Assembly: GCF_001426945.1 (NCBI RefSeq)
Contig: NZ_LMFS01000001.1
Coordinates: 706,045-770,044 of the forward strand
Source: Pseudolabrys sp. Root1462
GTDB lineage: Bacteria > Pseudomonadota > Alphaproteobacteria > Rhizobiales > Xanthobacteraceae
Length of the DNA stretch: 64,000 nt
Direction: 5' to 3'
Below the pieces are notes generated by a model. That model made no database searches. It had not been told where the DNA came from and saw only the letters and a program-made list of their open reading frames with translations. Of this stretch, positions 10,265 to 20,588 are shown one piece after another (position 1 is the first letter of the stretch; every line of letters begins with the position of its first letter). Both the position numbers and the translations under genes were made by a program.

Positions 10265-10813
10265 ATGATCCGCGTCGCATTGGACAAACTCTATTTGTGG
10301 TCGGGATACGCCGCCGGCTTCTTCCTGGTGGCGATCTTCGGCATCATGATGTTCATGTCGGTCGGCCGCGAATTCGACATCAACATTCCGGCGGGCGACG
10401 ATTTCGCTTCATGGTGCATGGCGGCGATGGCATTCCTCGGCCTTGCCCATACCTTCAAGCGCGGCGAGATGATCCGCGTCGGCATCGTCGTGGAGAAAGT
10501 GACCGGCAAGAAGCGCTGGGCGGTCGAGGTGATCGCGCTGAGCGTCGCGACGGTCTTCACCCTGTATTTCGCCTGGTTCGCAGTGCGGATGACTTACGAC
10601 TCGTTCCGTTTCCATGACATGTCGACGGGTGTCATTTCAGTGCCGCTGTGGATTCCGCAGCTCGGTTATTGCGCCGGTCTCATCATTCTCGCGATCGCGC
10701 TGATCGATGAGATGATCAACGTGCTCAAGGGTAACAAGCCGAGTTACGAGAAAGAGCCGCCGACTTCGCCGGACGAGTTCGTCGAGCTCGTCGCATCCGG
10801 AGGGGCGGGCTGA
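10265..10813 (+). CDS. TRAP transporter small permease (DctQ-type)
   Basis: The 182-residue protein has four transmembrane helices (about residues 14-34, 50-65, 90-110 and 130-150), as in the small membrane subunit of TRAP importers. The ATG at 10265 is preceded by GGAG at five bases' spacing and was chosen over an in-frame start 45 bases upstream. The stop overlaps the start of the large permease by one base (TGATG), so the two membrane subunits are coupled. Confidence 0.9.
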   Translation: MIRVALDKLYLWSGYAAGFFLVAIFGIMMFMSVGREFDINIPAGDDFASWCMAAMAFLGLAHTFKRGEMIRVGIVVEKVTGKKRWAVEVIALSVATVFTLYFAWFAVRMTYDSFRFHDMSTGVISVPLWIPQLGYCAGLIILAIALIDEMINVLKGNKPSYEKEPPTSPDEFVELVASGGAG

Positions 10814-12126
10814 TGTCGCTCCCCCTGGTCGACCTGGCGCTGGTTCTGCTGGTAGCGCTCATCTTCATCCTCGGCAGCGGCATCTGGATCGCGGTCGCGA
10901 TCGGCATCGTCGGCTATATCGCGATGATCCTGTCGACCAGCGTTCCGGTCGGCTCGGTGCTGGCGACGACGGTGTGGAGTGCGAGCGCGTCGTGGACCCT
11001 CGCCGCGCTGCCGCTCTTCATCTGGATGGGAGAAATCCTGTTCCGCACGCGGCTGTCCGAAGAGATGTTTCGTGGCCTGTCGCCCTGGCTGCAGTGGCTG
11101 CCGGGCCGCCTCGTGCATGTAAACGTCATCGGCTGCGGCATCTTCGCCGCGGTTTCGGGCTCGTCGGCGGCGACCTGCGCCACCATCGGCAAGATCTCGC
11201 TGCCGGAACTGGAGAAGCGCGGCTACGACCCCGGCCTGAGCCTCGGCTCGCTTGCCGGGTCGGGCACGCTCGGCCTGCTCATTCCGCCGTCGATTCCGAT
11301 GGTGGTTTATGCCGTGACCGCGAACGTCTCGGTGCTGCAGGTCTTCCTGGCGGGCTTCCTGCCGGGGCTGCTCGTGATGGTCTTGTATTCGGGCTATATT
11401 ATGGGCTGGTCGCTGCTCAATCCGTCGAAGGTGCCGCCGCGAGATCCGCCGCTGCCCTTCCGCGAAAAGCTGCGGCAATCGACCAGGCTCATTCCATGTC
11501 TCGTGCTGATCCTTGCCGTGTTCTTTGCGTTGGTGCTCGGATTCGCCACCGCCACCGAATGCGCCGCTTGGGGTGTCTCGGGATCGCTGATCCTGGCGTG
11601 GTGGAGCGGCACGCTGACGCGAAAGACGTTCTTCGAAAGCGTCATGAGCGCGACGCGGCTCACATGCATGATCATGTTCATTCTCGCCGGTGCGGCCTTC
11701 GCCACCGCGGCGATGGCCTATACGGGGATTCCAGCGGCGCTGGCGGAGTGGGTGAAAGGTCAGAACCTGACGCCGAGCATGCTCGCGCTGTACCTCTCGG
11801 TCATGTACATCATCCTCGGTTGCCTCATCGACGGTATTTCGATGATCGTTTTGACCGCGGTTGTGGTGCTGCCGATGGTGCAGCAGGCCGGCCTCGACCT
11901 GATCTGGTTCGGCATCTACCTCGTTATTCACGTCGAGATGGCGCAGATCACCCCGCCGGTCGGGTTCAACCTGTTCGTGCTGCAGAACATGAGCGGCAAG
12001 GACACGATGACGGTGGCGAAGGCGGCTTTCCCGTTCTTCATTCTGCTTCTTGTCTCCGTGTTCATCATCACCGAATTCCCCCAGATCGCTCTCTTTCTGC
12101 CACGACTGGCTTTCCCGACCGGATGA
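10813..12126 (+). CDS. TRAP transporter large permease (DctM-type)
   Basis: The 437-residue, roughly 12-helix protein carries DctM features such as SGSSAATCATIGKISLPEL, GSGTLGLLIPPSIPMVVY and HVEMAQITPPVGFNLFVL. It forms the ion-coupled channel of a TRAP importer in the inner membrane, driven by a sodium or proton gradient rather than ATP. The length is normal for the family. It lies between the small permease and the solute-binding protein gene. Confidence 0.95.
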   Translation: MSLPLVDLALVLLVALIFILGSGIWIAVAIGIVGYIAMILSTSVPVGSVLATTVWSASASWTLAALPLFIWMGEILFRTRLSEEMFRGLSPWLQWLPGRLVHVNVIGCGIFAAVSGSSAATCATIGKISLPELEKRGYDPGLSLGSLAGSGTLGLLIPPSIPMVVYAVTANVSVLQVFLAGFLPGLLVMVLYSGYIMGWSLLNPSKVPPRDPPLPFREKLRQSTRLIPCLVLILAVFFALVLGFATATECAAWGVSGSLILAWWSGTLTRKTFFESVMSATRLTCMIMFILAGAAFATAAMAYTGIPAALAEWVKGQNLTPSMLALYLSVMYIILGCLIDGISMIVLTAVVVLPMVQQAGLDLIWFGIYLVIHVEMAQITPPVGFNLFVLQNMSGKDTMTVAKAAFPFFILLLVSVFIITEFPQIALFLPRLAFPTG

Positions 12127-12195
12127 GGGGGCTTGCTTCGGCGGGGCCGTTTTCTGCTAGGATTTGATCAATCAACAGCAAGGTGTGAGGCAACA

Positions 12196-13182
12196 ATGAC
12201 AAAACAGATAACCCGTACTGCCGTGCTCGGCCTGTTGGCGGCCGCTGCGCTCAGCGTGGCGCCGGCGGCGGCGCAGACCAAATGGAATCTGCCGGCCGCC
12301 TATCCGGCCGACAATCCGCACAGTGTCAATCTGACGATGTTCGCCAAGGACGTCTCCGACGCCACCAAGGGCAAGCTCGAGATTACGGTTCACCCGGGCG
12401 CATCGCTGTTCAAGGCGCCGGACATCAAGCGCGCGGTGCAGACCGGTCAGGCACAGGCCGGTGAAGTGCTGATCTCGATCCACGAAAACGAGGATCCGGT
12501 GTACGGCGTCGACGTCGTGCCGTTCCTTGCCACCAGCTTCGCCGATGCGAAGAAGCTGTGGCTCGCCTCCAAGCCGGTGATCGAGAAGAAGCTGGCGGCG
12601 CAGGGCCTGATGGTTCTGTTCGCTGTGCCGTGGGCGCCGCAGGGCATCTACACCAAGAAGGATCTCAACACGATCGAGGATATGAAGGGCCTTAAGTGGC
12701 GCGCCTATAACGTCGGCACCGCCAAGATCGGCGAGCTGGTCGGCGCCCAGTCGGTGACGATCCAGGCGGCGGAACTGCCGCAGGCGCTGGCCACCGGCGT
12801 GGTCAATTCCTTCATGTCGTCGGGCGGCACCGGCTACGACTCGAAGGCCTGGGAAACGCTGACCAACTTCTACGACGTGCAGGCATGGATCCCGAAGGAC
12901 ATCACCTTCGTCAACAAGGCGGCGTTCGACTCGCTCGACAAACCGACGCAGGAAGCCGTGCTGAAGGCCGCGGCGACTGCCGAAGCCCGTGGCTGGAAGA
13001 TGTGGGAAGAGAAGGCCGGCTGGTATCTCGATCAGCTCAAGGCCAAGGGCATGAAGGTCATGCCGCCGAGCGATGCGCTTAAGGCGAGCCTGAAGAAGAT
13101 TGGCGAGCAGCTCACTGCCGACTGGAAGAAGAAGGCCGGCGCCGACGGCGAAGCGATCCTCGCCGCCTACAACAAGAAGTAA
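12196..13182 (+). CDS. TRAP transporter periplasmic solute-binding protein (DctP-type)
   Basis: The 328-residue periplasmic receptor has a signal peptide cleaved near APAAAQTK (about residue 28). The DctP fold includes the conserved ligand-binding arginine region GLKWRAYN and the ALATGVVNSF segment. The ATG at 12196 follows AGGTGTGAGG. It completes a full TRAP importer in the order Q-M-P. The substrate is not evident. Proximity to the MarR and hydantoinase genes makes an organic acid or amide related to hydantoin breakdown plausible, but this is an inference from context. Confidence 0.93.
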   Translation: MTKQITRTAVLGLLAAAALSVAPAAAQTKWNLPAAYPADNPHSVNLTMFAKDVSDATKGKLEITVHPGASLFKAPDIKRAVQTGQAQAGEVLISIHENEDPVYGVDVVPFLATSFADAKKLWLASKPVIEKKLAAQGLMVLFAVPWAPQGIYTKKDLNTIEDMKGLKWRAYNVGTAKIGELVGAQSVTIQAAELPQALATGVVNSFMSSGGTGYDSKAWETLTNFYDVQAWIPKDITFVNKAAFDSLDKPTQEAVLKAAATAEARGWKMWEEKAGWYLDQLKAKGMKVMPPSDALKASLKKIGEQLTADWKKKAGADGEAILAAYNKK

Positions 13183-13210
13183 CTTTCGCCGCTATCCGAA
13201 TGAAAAAAAA

Positions 13211-13237
13211 CCGGCGCATGCGATCCGCATGCGCCGG
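13211..13237. terminator. Bidirectional intrinsic terminator
   Basis: A 12-base perfect stem (CCGGCGCATGCG / CGCATGCGCCGG) with a three-base loop lies between the TRAP operon and the convergent DUF3309 gene. Eight As precede the stem, giving a T-run for minus-strand transcription. The plus side has a weaker T-rich tail. Confidence 0.85.
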
Positions 13238-13263
13238 CTTCAATTTGGAAGGTATTGCTCTGA

Positions 13264-13428
13264 CTATAGCCGCCCCATCAGGAGCAGGACCAGCAGCACG
13301 ATAATCACGAGGCCCAAGCCACCGCCGCCGTAATAACCGGTGCCGTAGAATGGACCGCCGCCGATGCCGGAAAAGCCGCCGAGCAGGGCGATGACCAGAA
13401 TAATCAATATGATGGTACCGATAGACAT
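13264..13428 (-). CDS. DUF3309-family membrane microprotein
   Basis: This 54-residue protein begins MSIGTIILIILVIALLGG and ends VIIVLLVLLLMGRL. Two hydrophobic helices flank a glycine/tyrosine-rich turn (GGGPFYGTGYYGGGG). That is the hallmark of DUF3309 proteins, which are common in Rhizobiales and of unknown function. The start has AAGGAG about eight bases upstream. It ends next to a hairpin with a T-run on its strand, so it is probably monocistronic. Confidence 0.85.
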   Translation of the reverse strand: MSIGTIILIILVIALLGGFSGIGGGPFYGTGYYGGGGLGLVIIVLLVLLLMGRL

Positions 13429-13560
13429 CGCGCGATCTCCTTGGAAACGTTTGTTGCCTCACGGCCGTGAGGCCGTCCGCCTTAGTTCCGACGCGCCTGT
13501 CAACGGAACAAAGGGCTGAAAGTTCCCGTCGTTTTGACGAGATATGGACCCCTCATAAAA

Positions 13561-13590
13561 ACAGCCCCCGGGATTGCACCCGGGGGCTGT
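13561..13590 (-). terminator. Intrinsic terminator of the OmpA-family gene
   Basis: A perfect 12-base stem (ACAGCCCCCGGG / CCCGGGGGCTGT) with a six-base loop is followed on the minus strand by TTTTATG. It lies about 25 bases past the stop codon of the OmpA-family gene. Confidence 0.85.
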
Positions 13591-13616
13591 CTGCTTGGCT
13601 CAGAAATCCTGAAAGA

Positions 13617-15377
13617 TCAGCGATTTGCCTGCTGGTCGATCAGCGGCGTAATGCGGCGGACCGCAACGCGCCGGTTTTCAAGGGACGGGCCGTCGGTTTG
13701 CACCTTGAGGTATTGCTCGCCATAGCCCTGGGTCACCAGATTTTCCGGCGGCACCTGGAATTGCTGAGTGAGCGCCACCGCCACCGCTTCGGCGCGGCGG
13801 TCGGACAGGGACAGGTTGTCTTCCGGCTCGCCTACGGCATCGGTATGACCTTCAATCAGGAACACCTCGCGGGGGTTACGCGACACAGCCCGCTTGATGC
13901 CGTCGGCGATCTCGGCCAGCCGGCTAACCTGCTCAGGCCCCAATTGCCAAGAGCCGGTCTCGAAGTGCACATCGAGATCGACGCGTGGCATGTAAGCCCG
14001 CAGCGGCTCGCTGTAGCGCACCTCCTCGAGCGTATAACGACGATCGATGCGCTGGATCGGTGGCGCCTCGAAGATCGTGAAGATGGCGTCGCGCGAAGCG
14101 TTGTCGCCGTCGAGGATGTAACGCTCGCGCGGGCCTTGCCAGCGCGGCGGCGGCACGTCGACGAAGAAGCTCTGCCGTGGGCCGGTATAGCGATTGTCGA
14201 TGATCACGACGTCGCGACCGTCATTGCGGCGAACGCGGCGCAGCAGCCGGCCTTGGCGGTCGGTCGTTGTGACAATCTGCGAGCCGTCGGGCCGCACGAT
14301 GATGCTCACCGTATCTTCGCCGCGTCGTGACACGCGCACGTCGCGTGCATCAACAGCGAAGCGGTCGGCTTCGTTGTGACGGATGAAGGTGCGATCGCCT
14401 TGACGGACGATGGTCCGATCGCCCTCGGTGATGATGGTGCGATTGCCATCACGCACCTCACGGCGTTCGCGGCGCAAATCATCGACGCCGCGCGTCGGCC
14501 CCTGGTTGTCGCGGCGGATGAAATCGGCGGACGAGCGCGGTTGTGTCGGTGGCGGCGGCGGCGCTGCAGCCGATCCTCCAACCTGCACGGCGGCGCGACC
14601 GGCCAAACCGGCGGGCGCCTGAGTGGGCGGCGGCGGCGTTTGGGCTGACGGTGCCGGCGGGGCGCCTGCGGCGGCCGGCGGCGGCGAAGCGCCGTTTCTG
14701 GTTCGCGCAGCCGGAGCCGGTGCACCCGGTTGAGTTTGGGCAGCGGGTGGCGGAGGCGTGCCGGGCTGTGTCGGCGCAGCCGGCGGCGGAGGCGCAACCG
14801 ACCTCCGCTGTGCGTCAGCGGGCGGCGTGGCCGAACTCGGCCGTGCAGCCGACGGCGGCGGCGCAACCGGCTTGGGCTGAGCGGCCGCAGGCGGCGGCGG
14901 CGCAACCGGCTTTGGCTGCGTGGCGGCGGGAGGCGGCGGCGCAACCGGCTTTGGTTGCGTGGCGGTGGGAGGCGGCGGTGCAACCGGTTTAGGCTGTGCA
15001 GCCGGCGGTGGCGGCGGCGCGGGACGCTGCACGGCCGGAGGCGGCGGCGTCTGCGGACGTTGAACGGCAGGCGGCGGCGGTGGCGCAGGTCGCTGCACGG
15101 CGGGCGGCGGCGGCGCCGGCGGGTGGGCGGCCGGCGGCGGTGTCGGTGGTGCGGGTGGTTTCGCGGCCGGCGGCGCAGGTGGTTTCGCTCCGGGGGCCGG
15201 CGGCTTCCTGTGTTCTTCTTTTTTCTTATCCTCCGGCTCTCCCGGCTGGGCAGGCGGCTGTGCCTGGGCGATCAGCAAGTCCGTCGGCGCGCGCTGAGCG
15301 TGTGCGCCCGGGATTATGTAACCCGCGACCGCGGTCATCGCGGTGCAGGCAAGCAAAAACGATCTGGCTGACGTCAT
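13617..15377 (-). CDS. OmpA-family outer-membrane/peptidoglycan-binding protein with a long proline-rich linker
   Basis: The about 586-residue exported protein starts with a signal peptide (MTSARSFLLACTAMTAVAGY, cleaved near GAHAQR). A very long Pro/Ala/Gln-rich linker follows (about residues 35-260). Next comes a region of short RDGNRTIITEGDRT-like repeats, and finally a C-terminal OmpA domain (about 465-575) with the peptidoglycan-binding FLIEGHTDAVGEPEDN and LSDRRAEAVAVAL motifs. It probably bridges the outer membrane and the cell wall. The ATG at 15377 was chosen because it begins the signal peptide. Part of the linker is a 39-base tandem array (see repeat entry). A strong terminator follows the stop. 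Confidence 0.88.
   Translation of the reverse strand: MTSARSFLLACTAMTAVAGYIIPGAHAQRAPTDLLIAQAQPPAQPGEPEDKKKEEHRKPPAPGAKPPAPPAAKPPAPPTPPPAAHPPAPPPPAVQRPAPPPPPAVQRPQTPPPPAVQRPAPPPPPAAQPKPVAPPPPTATQPKPVAPPPPAATQPKPVAPPPPAAAQPKPVAPPPSAARPSSATPPADAQRRSVAPPPPAAPTQPGTPPPPAAQTQPGAPAPAARTRNGASPPPAAAGAPPAPSAQTPPPPTQAPAGLAGRAAVQVGGSAAAPPPPPTQPRSSADFIRRDNQGPTRGVDDLRRERREVRDGNRTIITEGDRTIVRQGDRTFIRHNEADRFAVDARDVRVSRRGEDTVSIIVRPDGSQIVTTTDRQGRLLRRVRRNDGRDVVIIDNRYTGPRQSFFVDVPPPRWQGPRERYILDGDNASRDAIFTIFEAPPIQRIDRRYTLEEVRYSEPLRAYMPRVDLDVHFETGSWQLGPEQVSRLAEIADGIKRAVSRNPREVFLIEGHTDAVGEPEDNLSLSDRRAEAVAVALTQQFQVPPENLVTQGYGEQYLKVQTDGPSLENRRVAVRRITPLIDQQANR
14850..15005 (-). repeat. 39-bp in-frame tandem repeat in the OmpA linker
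   Basis: Four copies of a 39-base unit encode QPKPVAPPPPxAx. On the plus strand the anchor GCAACCGG recurs at 14863, 14902, 14941 and 14980, exactly 39 bases apart. Copy number should vary by slippage without breaking the frame. Confidence 0.85.
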
Positions 15378-15506
15378 CGTGGCAGGACTCCGGATTGAGG
15401 AATTGCGTCGCAACATCGGCTGGAAGCATGTTGCGTTTGATCGGACCGCAAGTGGGCCCAGCGAAATCTCCCGTTAACGCTGCCGGCATGATGCGGTTCC
15501 GCGGGT

Positions 15507-15536
15507 GAATTGCGACTGAACGAATTGCGGCTGAAT
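15507..15536. repeat. 15-bp direct repeat in the intergenic region
   Basis: GAATTGCGACTGAAC is followed immediately by GAATTGCGGCTGAAT, two mismatches in 15. It lies between the divergent OmpA-family gene and the cyclase operon and could be a regulator site for either. Confidence 0.5.
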
Positions 15537-15606
15537 TGTCGCCAACTTTTTTGCAATCGCGGCGATGCAACACTAATGTCGCGCCCGTGGAAGTTGGGAG
15601 TACGGC

Positions 15607-17199
15607 TTGCCGAGCGAAGATCAGGATCAGCGCCTTAACCGTGCGCTCGCCGCCTATCTGCGCCAGGAGATCCAGGCTCCGGCGCTGGCGATCGGCGATT
15701 TTCTCGATATCCTGAGCGAGGACGCGCGTCGTCTCGGCCGTGACGACATTCTGAGCGATCTCGATCGCATGCAGAGTGCCGCCGCGAAGCTCAACGCCTT
15801 CGTCGCCGCGGTGGTGGATCAGGGATCCGGCCACGGCCTCGGCGAAAACGATCACGAATTCAACCGCCGCCTGCGCCACGACCTGCGCACGCCGCTCAAT
15901 GCCGTCATCGGCTACAGCGAGATGCTGATCGAGGATCTCAATGGTGCCGGCGACAACGGCTTGCGCGAGGATCTGACCAAGCTCAAGCAAGCCGCCGATC
16001 AGTTGCTCGGCCAGATCGACGCCATGGTCGCGCTCACACGCGCCGACGACGCGCCGATCGCGCGCGAGGAAAAGCTCGCCGGCCATGCGGGCATCGTCGC
16101 CGAGGTGCTGCGCACGGTGCAGCCTCTGAATGTCGGCGCCTCACATCTCATCGACCGGCAGAGCCGCATTCTCGTGATCGATGATAACGCGGCCAATCGC
16201 GACGTACTCGAGCGGCGGCTGACGCGCGAAGGTCACGCCGTCGTCACCGCTGCCGATGGCGCGGAGGGATTGAAGCGCGTCGGCGAGGGCGAGTTCGATC
16301 TGGTCCTGCTCGATCTCATCATGCCGGAAATAAGCGGTTTCGAGGTTCTCACCCGTCTCAAGGGCGACGAGCGCACAGCGCATATCCCGGTCATCGTCAT
16401 CTCGGCGCTTGACGAGCTCGACAGCGTCGTGCGCTGCATCGAGGCCGGCGCCGATGACTACCTGCCGAAGCCGTTCGATCCGATCCTCTTGCGCACCCGC
16501 ATCAACTCGTCGCTCGAAAAGAAGTGGCTGCGCGACCGCGAAAAGAAATTCATCGCCGACCTTGAGACCGAGAAGAAGAAATCCGAGACGCTGCTGCTCA
16601 ACATCCTGCCGTCGAGCATCGTCAGCCGCATGCGTGAAGGCGAACTGAAGATCGCCGACCGTGTCCAGGAGTCGACCATCCTGTTCTGCGATCTGGCCGG
16701 CTTCACCGTCCTGTCCGGCACGATGCCGGCCGAGAGCGTGCTCGATTTCCTCGGCCGCATCTTCACCGTATTCGACGCCCTTTCCGCCGAGGCTGGCGTC
16801 GAGAAGATCAAGACCATCGGCGACGCCTACATGGCGGCGGCCGGCATCCCCGAGCCGCAGCCCGATCACGCCGAGCGCATCGTTGCGCTGGCGCCGCGCA
16901 TGATGCGCGCCGTGCAGGACGTCGCCCGTGAGACCGGCCTCGCCCTCAACGCCCGCATCGGCATTCACACCGGGCCGATCGTCGCCGGCGTCATCGGTAC
17001 GCACAAATTCGCCTATGACGTCTGGGGCGACAGCGTCAACACGGCGAGCCGCATGGAATCGCATTCGCTCACCGGCCGCATCCATCTGACCGACGCGACC
17101 CGGCGGGCGCTGAACGGCCGCTTCCCGCTGGAGCCGCGCGGCATCATCGAGGTCAAGGGCAAAGGCCCCATGGAGACGTATTTTCTGCTGGAGGAATGA
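15607..17199 (+). CDS. HisKA-REC-adenylate cyclase fusion protein
   Basis: The 530-residue cytoplasmic protein has an N-terminal HisKA-like helical hairpin (RHDLRTPLNAVIGYSE, His91) with no HATPase domain. A receiver domain follows (acid pair D192/D193, phospho-acceptor D236, KPF lysine). A coiled segment then leads to a class III nucleotide cyclase (about 350-500). The cyclase metal aspartates (D362 and D406), the adenine-selecting K402 and D471, and the transition-state N478 and R482 are all present, so ATP-to-cAMP activity is expected. The start is a TTG with GGGAG six bases upstream. It is the first gene of a signalling operon with the hybrid kinase and a single-domain regulator. The lone HisKA may dimerise with, or be phosphorylated by, the kinase next door. 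Confidence 0.9.
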   Translation: MPSEDQDQRLNRALAAYLRQEIQAPALAIGDFLDILSEDARRLGRDDILSDLDRMQSAAAKLNAFVAAVVDQGSGHGLGENDHEFNRRLRHDLRTPLNAVIGYSEMLIEDLNGAGDNGLREDLTKLKQAADQLLGQIDAMVALTRADDAPIAREEKLAGHAGIVAEVLRTVQPLNVGASHLIDRQSRILVIDDNAANRDVLERRLTREGHAVVTAADGAEGLKRVGEGEFDLVLLDLIMPEISGFEVLTRLKGDERTAHIPVIVISALDELDSVVRCIEAGADDYLPKPFDPILLRTRINSSLEKKWLRDREKKFIADLETEKKKSETLLLNILPSSIVSRMREGELKIADRVQESTILFCDLAGFTVLSGTMPAESVLDFLGRIFTVFDALSAEAGVEKIKTIGDAYMAAAGIPEPQPDHAERIVALAPRMMRAVQDVARETGLALNARIGIHTGPIVAGVIGTHKFAYDVWGDSVNTASRMESHSLTGRIHLTDATRRALNGRFPLEPRGIIEVKGKGPMETYFLLEE

Positions 17200-17261
17200 G
17201 CGCGGCTGGCCTAAAGCTCGGGCCGAGCGCTGCCAAGTGGGGCTGATCGGTGCAGGCACAT

Positions 17262-19217
<1,956 letters not shown>

Positions 19218-19229
19218 GAAGGTACTGCG

Positions 19230-19598
19230 ATGAAAGTTCTGCTGGTCGAAGACAACGAGATGAATCGCGACATGCTCTCGCGCCGCCTCGCGCGCAACGG
19301 TTATGAGGTGGTGATGGCGGTCGATGGCCAGCAGGCGGTGACCATGGCGGCTTCCGAAAATCCCGACATCATTCTGATGGATATGAGTTTGCCGGTGATC
19401 GACGGCTGGGAAGCGACGCGCCGCGTCAAGGCCGATCCGGCGACGCAGAAGATTCCGGTGATCGCCCTGACCGCGCACGCCATGGCCGAAGACGAGAGCA
19501 AGGCGCGCAACGCCGGCTGCGACGACTTCGACACCAAGCCAGTCGATATCCAGCGCCTGATCGGCAAGATGAAGGCGTTGCTCGACGGCGCGCCGTAG
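19230..19598 (+). CDS. Single-domain response regulator (DivK/CheY-like)
   Basis: This 122-residue protein is one receiver domain: acidic VEDNEMNRD, phospho-acceptor D51 in LMDMSLP, the LTAHAM threonine and the DTKPVD lysine. It has no output domain, so it must act by protein contact, like DivK. It lies 12 bases after the hybrid kinase and is its likely phospho-transfer partner or shuttle to the cyclase. A hairpin terminator follows. Confidence 0.92.
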   Translation: MKVLLVEDNEMNRDMLSRRLARNGYEVVMAVDGQQAVTMAASENPDIILMDMSLPVIDGWEATRRVKADPATQKIPVIALTAHAMAEDESKARNAGCDDFDTKPVDIQRLIGKMKALLDGAP

Positions 19599-19632
19599 CC
19601 GCCGCGCGCGCTTAGGAAGAGCCCGAATTGGT

Positions 19633-19662
19633 GAGGGCCCGGTGATTTCCCACCGGGCCCTC
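19633..19662. terminator. Hairpin terminator between the signalling operon and convergent rnpB
   Basis: A perfect 12-base stem (GAGGGCCCGGTG / CACCGGGCCCTC) with a six-base loop lies 35 bases past the response-regulator stop and about 10 bases past the 3' end of rnpB. It can end both transcripts. The plus side lacks a clear T-run. Confidence 0.7.
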
Positions 19663-19670
19663 GTCATCGT

Positions 19671-20095
19671 ATCAGCCAGCCTATAAGCCGGGTTTTGTAT
19701 GGCCTGCTGTCGTAAGCAGACGTGACGGCCATTCCTCTAGTCCGCCGGTTACCCGGCGTCTCAAGCAACCTACCCGAATGACTGGCCCGGACGGACCTAG
19801 AGCTTGCGCTCCTGCGTCATTCCTATTCGGTTTTGCTCCCGGTGGGGTTTGCCGTGCCGCTGTCATTGCTGACAACGCGGTGGGCTCTTACCCCACCGTT
19901 TCACCCTTACCTTGAGCCAATACACAACGCGGCCAAGGCGGTCTGTTTTCTGTGGCACTTTCCCTGAGGCCAACACGGCTTGCGCCGCGCCATCCCCGCC
20001 GGACGTTATCCGGCACCGTTCGTCCATGGAGCCCGGACTTTCCTCTCCGGCCGCCTTTCGGCATTGGCGCGGAGCGGCCGTCCGGCCGACTGACG
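19671..20095 (-). ncRNA. rnpB: RNase P RNA, class A
   Basis: On the minus strand the region contains the universally conserved GAGGAAAGTCCGGGCTCC near its 5' end, the GGATAACGTCCGG hairpin, CAGGGAAAGTGCCACAGAAA in the core and AACCCGGCTTATAG near the 3' end. The proposed ends pair as helix P1 (5' AGTCGGCC with 3' GGCTGGCT). The length of about 425 bases fits alphaproteobacterial class A RNA. It is the catalytic subunit that trims the 5' ends of precursor tRNAs. The precise ends are estimated from P1. Confidence 0.95.
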
Positions 20096-20153
20096 CTTCA
20101 AGGAATGGAGACCCAACGTGCCGCCGTCAAGGCAGACGCCAAAGCGTGAAGGC

Positions 20154-20193
20154 AAAAAAAATCCCGGACCGGTCGAGGGGAGACCGGCCCGGG
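20154..20193 (-). terminator. Intrinsic terminator of the 59-residue gene
   Basis: On the minus strand a 12-base stem (CCCGGGCCGGTC / GACCGGTCCGGG with one G-T pair) is followed at once by ATTTTTTTT. It lies about 90 bases past the small gene's stop and separates that transcript from rnpB. Confidence 0.85.
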
Positions 20194-20285
20194 GGGTGCC
20201 TTGGGAGGCAAGTCAAGCGCGCCAACTGGAGGGAACGGCGCGCTATCTCAACATCTCGCAGGAGGTTCAGCCTTCGAGAATTCGC

Positions 20286-20465
20286 TTAGGCGGCAGCGCT
20301 TTTGCGCGGCGCGGGACGGTGAAAGCCGGTAAAAAAGCGCTTGATCGCGGCGGTCAGTTCGCCGGCGGCGGCGCGGGTCACTTCAGCGCGGGCGGCACGG
20401 GCCGCGGCAACGACGCGATTGATGTCTGCGGCGGAAGGATTGGCCGGAATATGGGAGGTATACAT
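20286..20465 (-). CDS. Small hypothetical protein (59 aa)
   Basis: The 59-residue product begins MYTSHIPANPSAADINRVV and is mainly amphipathic helix with Arg/Ala-rich stretches and a basic, aromatic tail (AIKRFFTGFHR). I do not recognise a named family. The start at 20465 is supported by GGAG six bases upstream; a longer in-frame start at 20507 lacks this. It is divergent from the LysR gene and has its own strong terminator, which argues that it is a real gene. The AT-rich 120 bases between the two starts should hold both promoters, and LysR control is plausible. Confidence 0.6.
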   Translation of the reverse strand: MYTSHIPANPSAADINRVVAAARAARAEVTRAAAGELTAAIKRFFTGFHRPAPRKSAAA

Positions 20466-20588
20466 CTCTAGCTCCGAACGCCTGAGGGGCTGGTCTTTAT
20501 TCCCCATGCGTTGACTGCATAGTATTATCTTTCATTGGAATTATAATCCGCTAAGATGGACATACATCTGTGAACGGATGGAACAGAT

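Noticed and set aside
14850..15005. Regular repeats resembling a CRISPR array
   Set aside because: The units are contiguous, without spacers, and encode an in-frame proline-rich linker.
19681..20471. Several short open frames on both strands
   Set aside because: Most fall inside the RNase P RNA, whose conserved sequence explains the region; only the minus-strand 59-residue gene has a ribosome-binding site and terminator.
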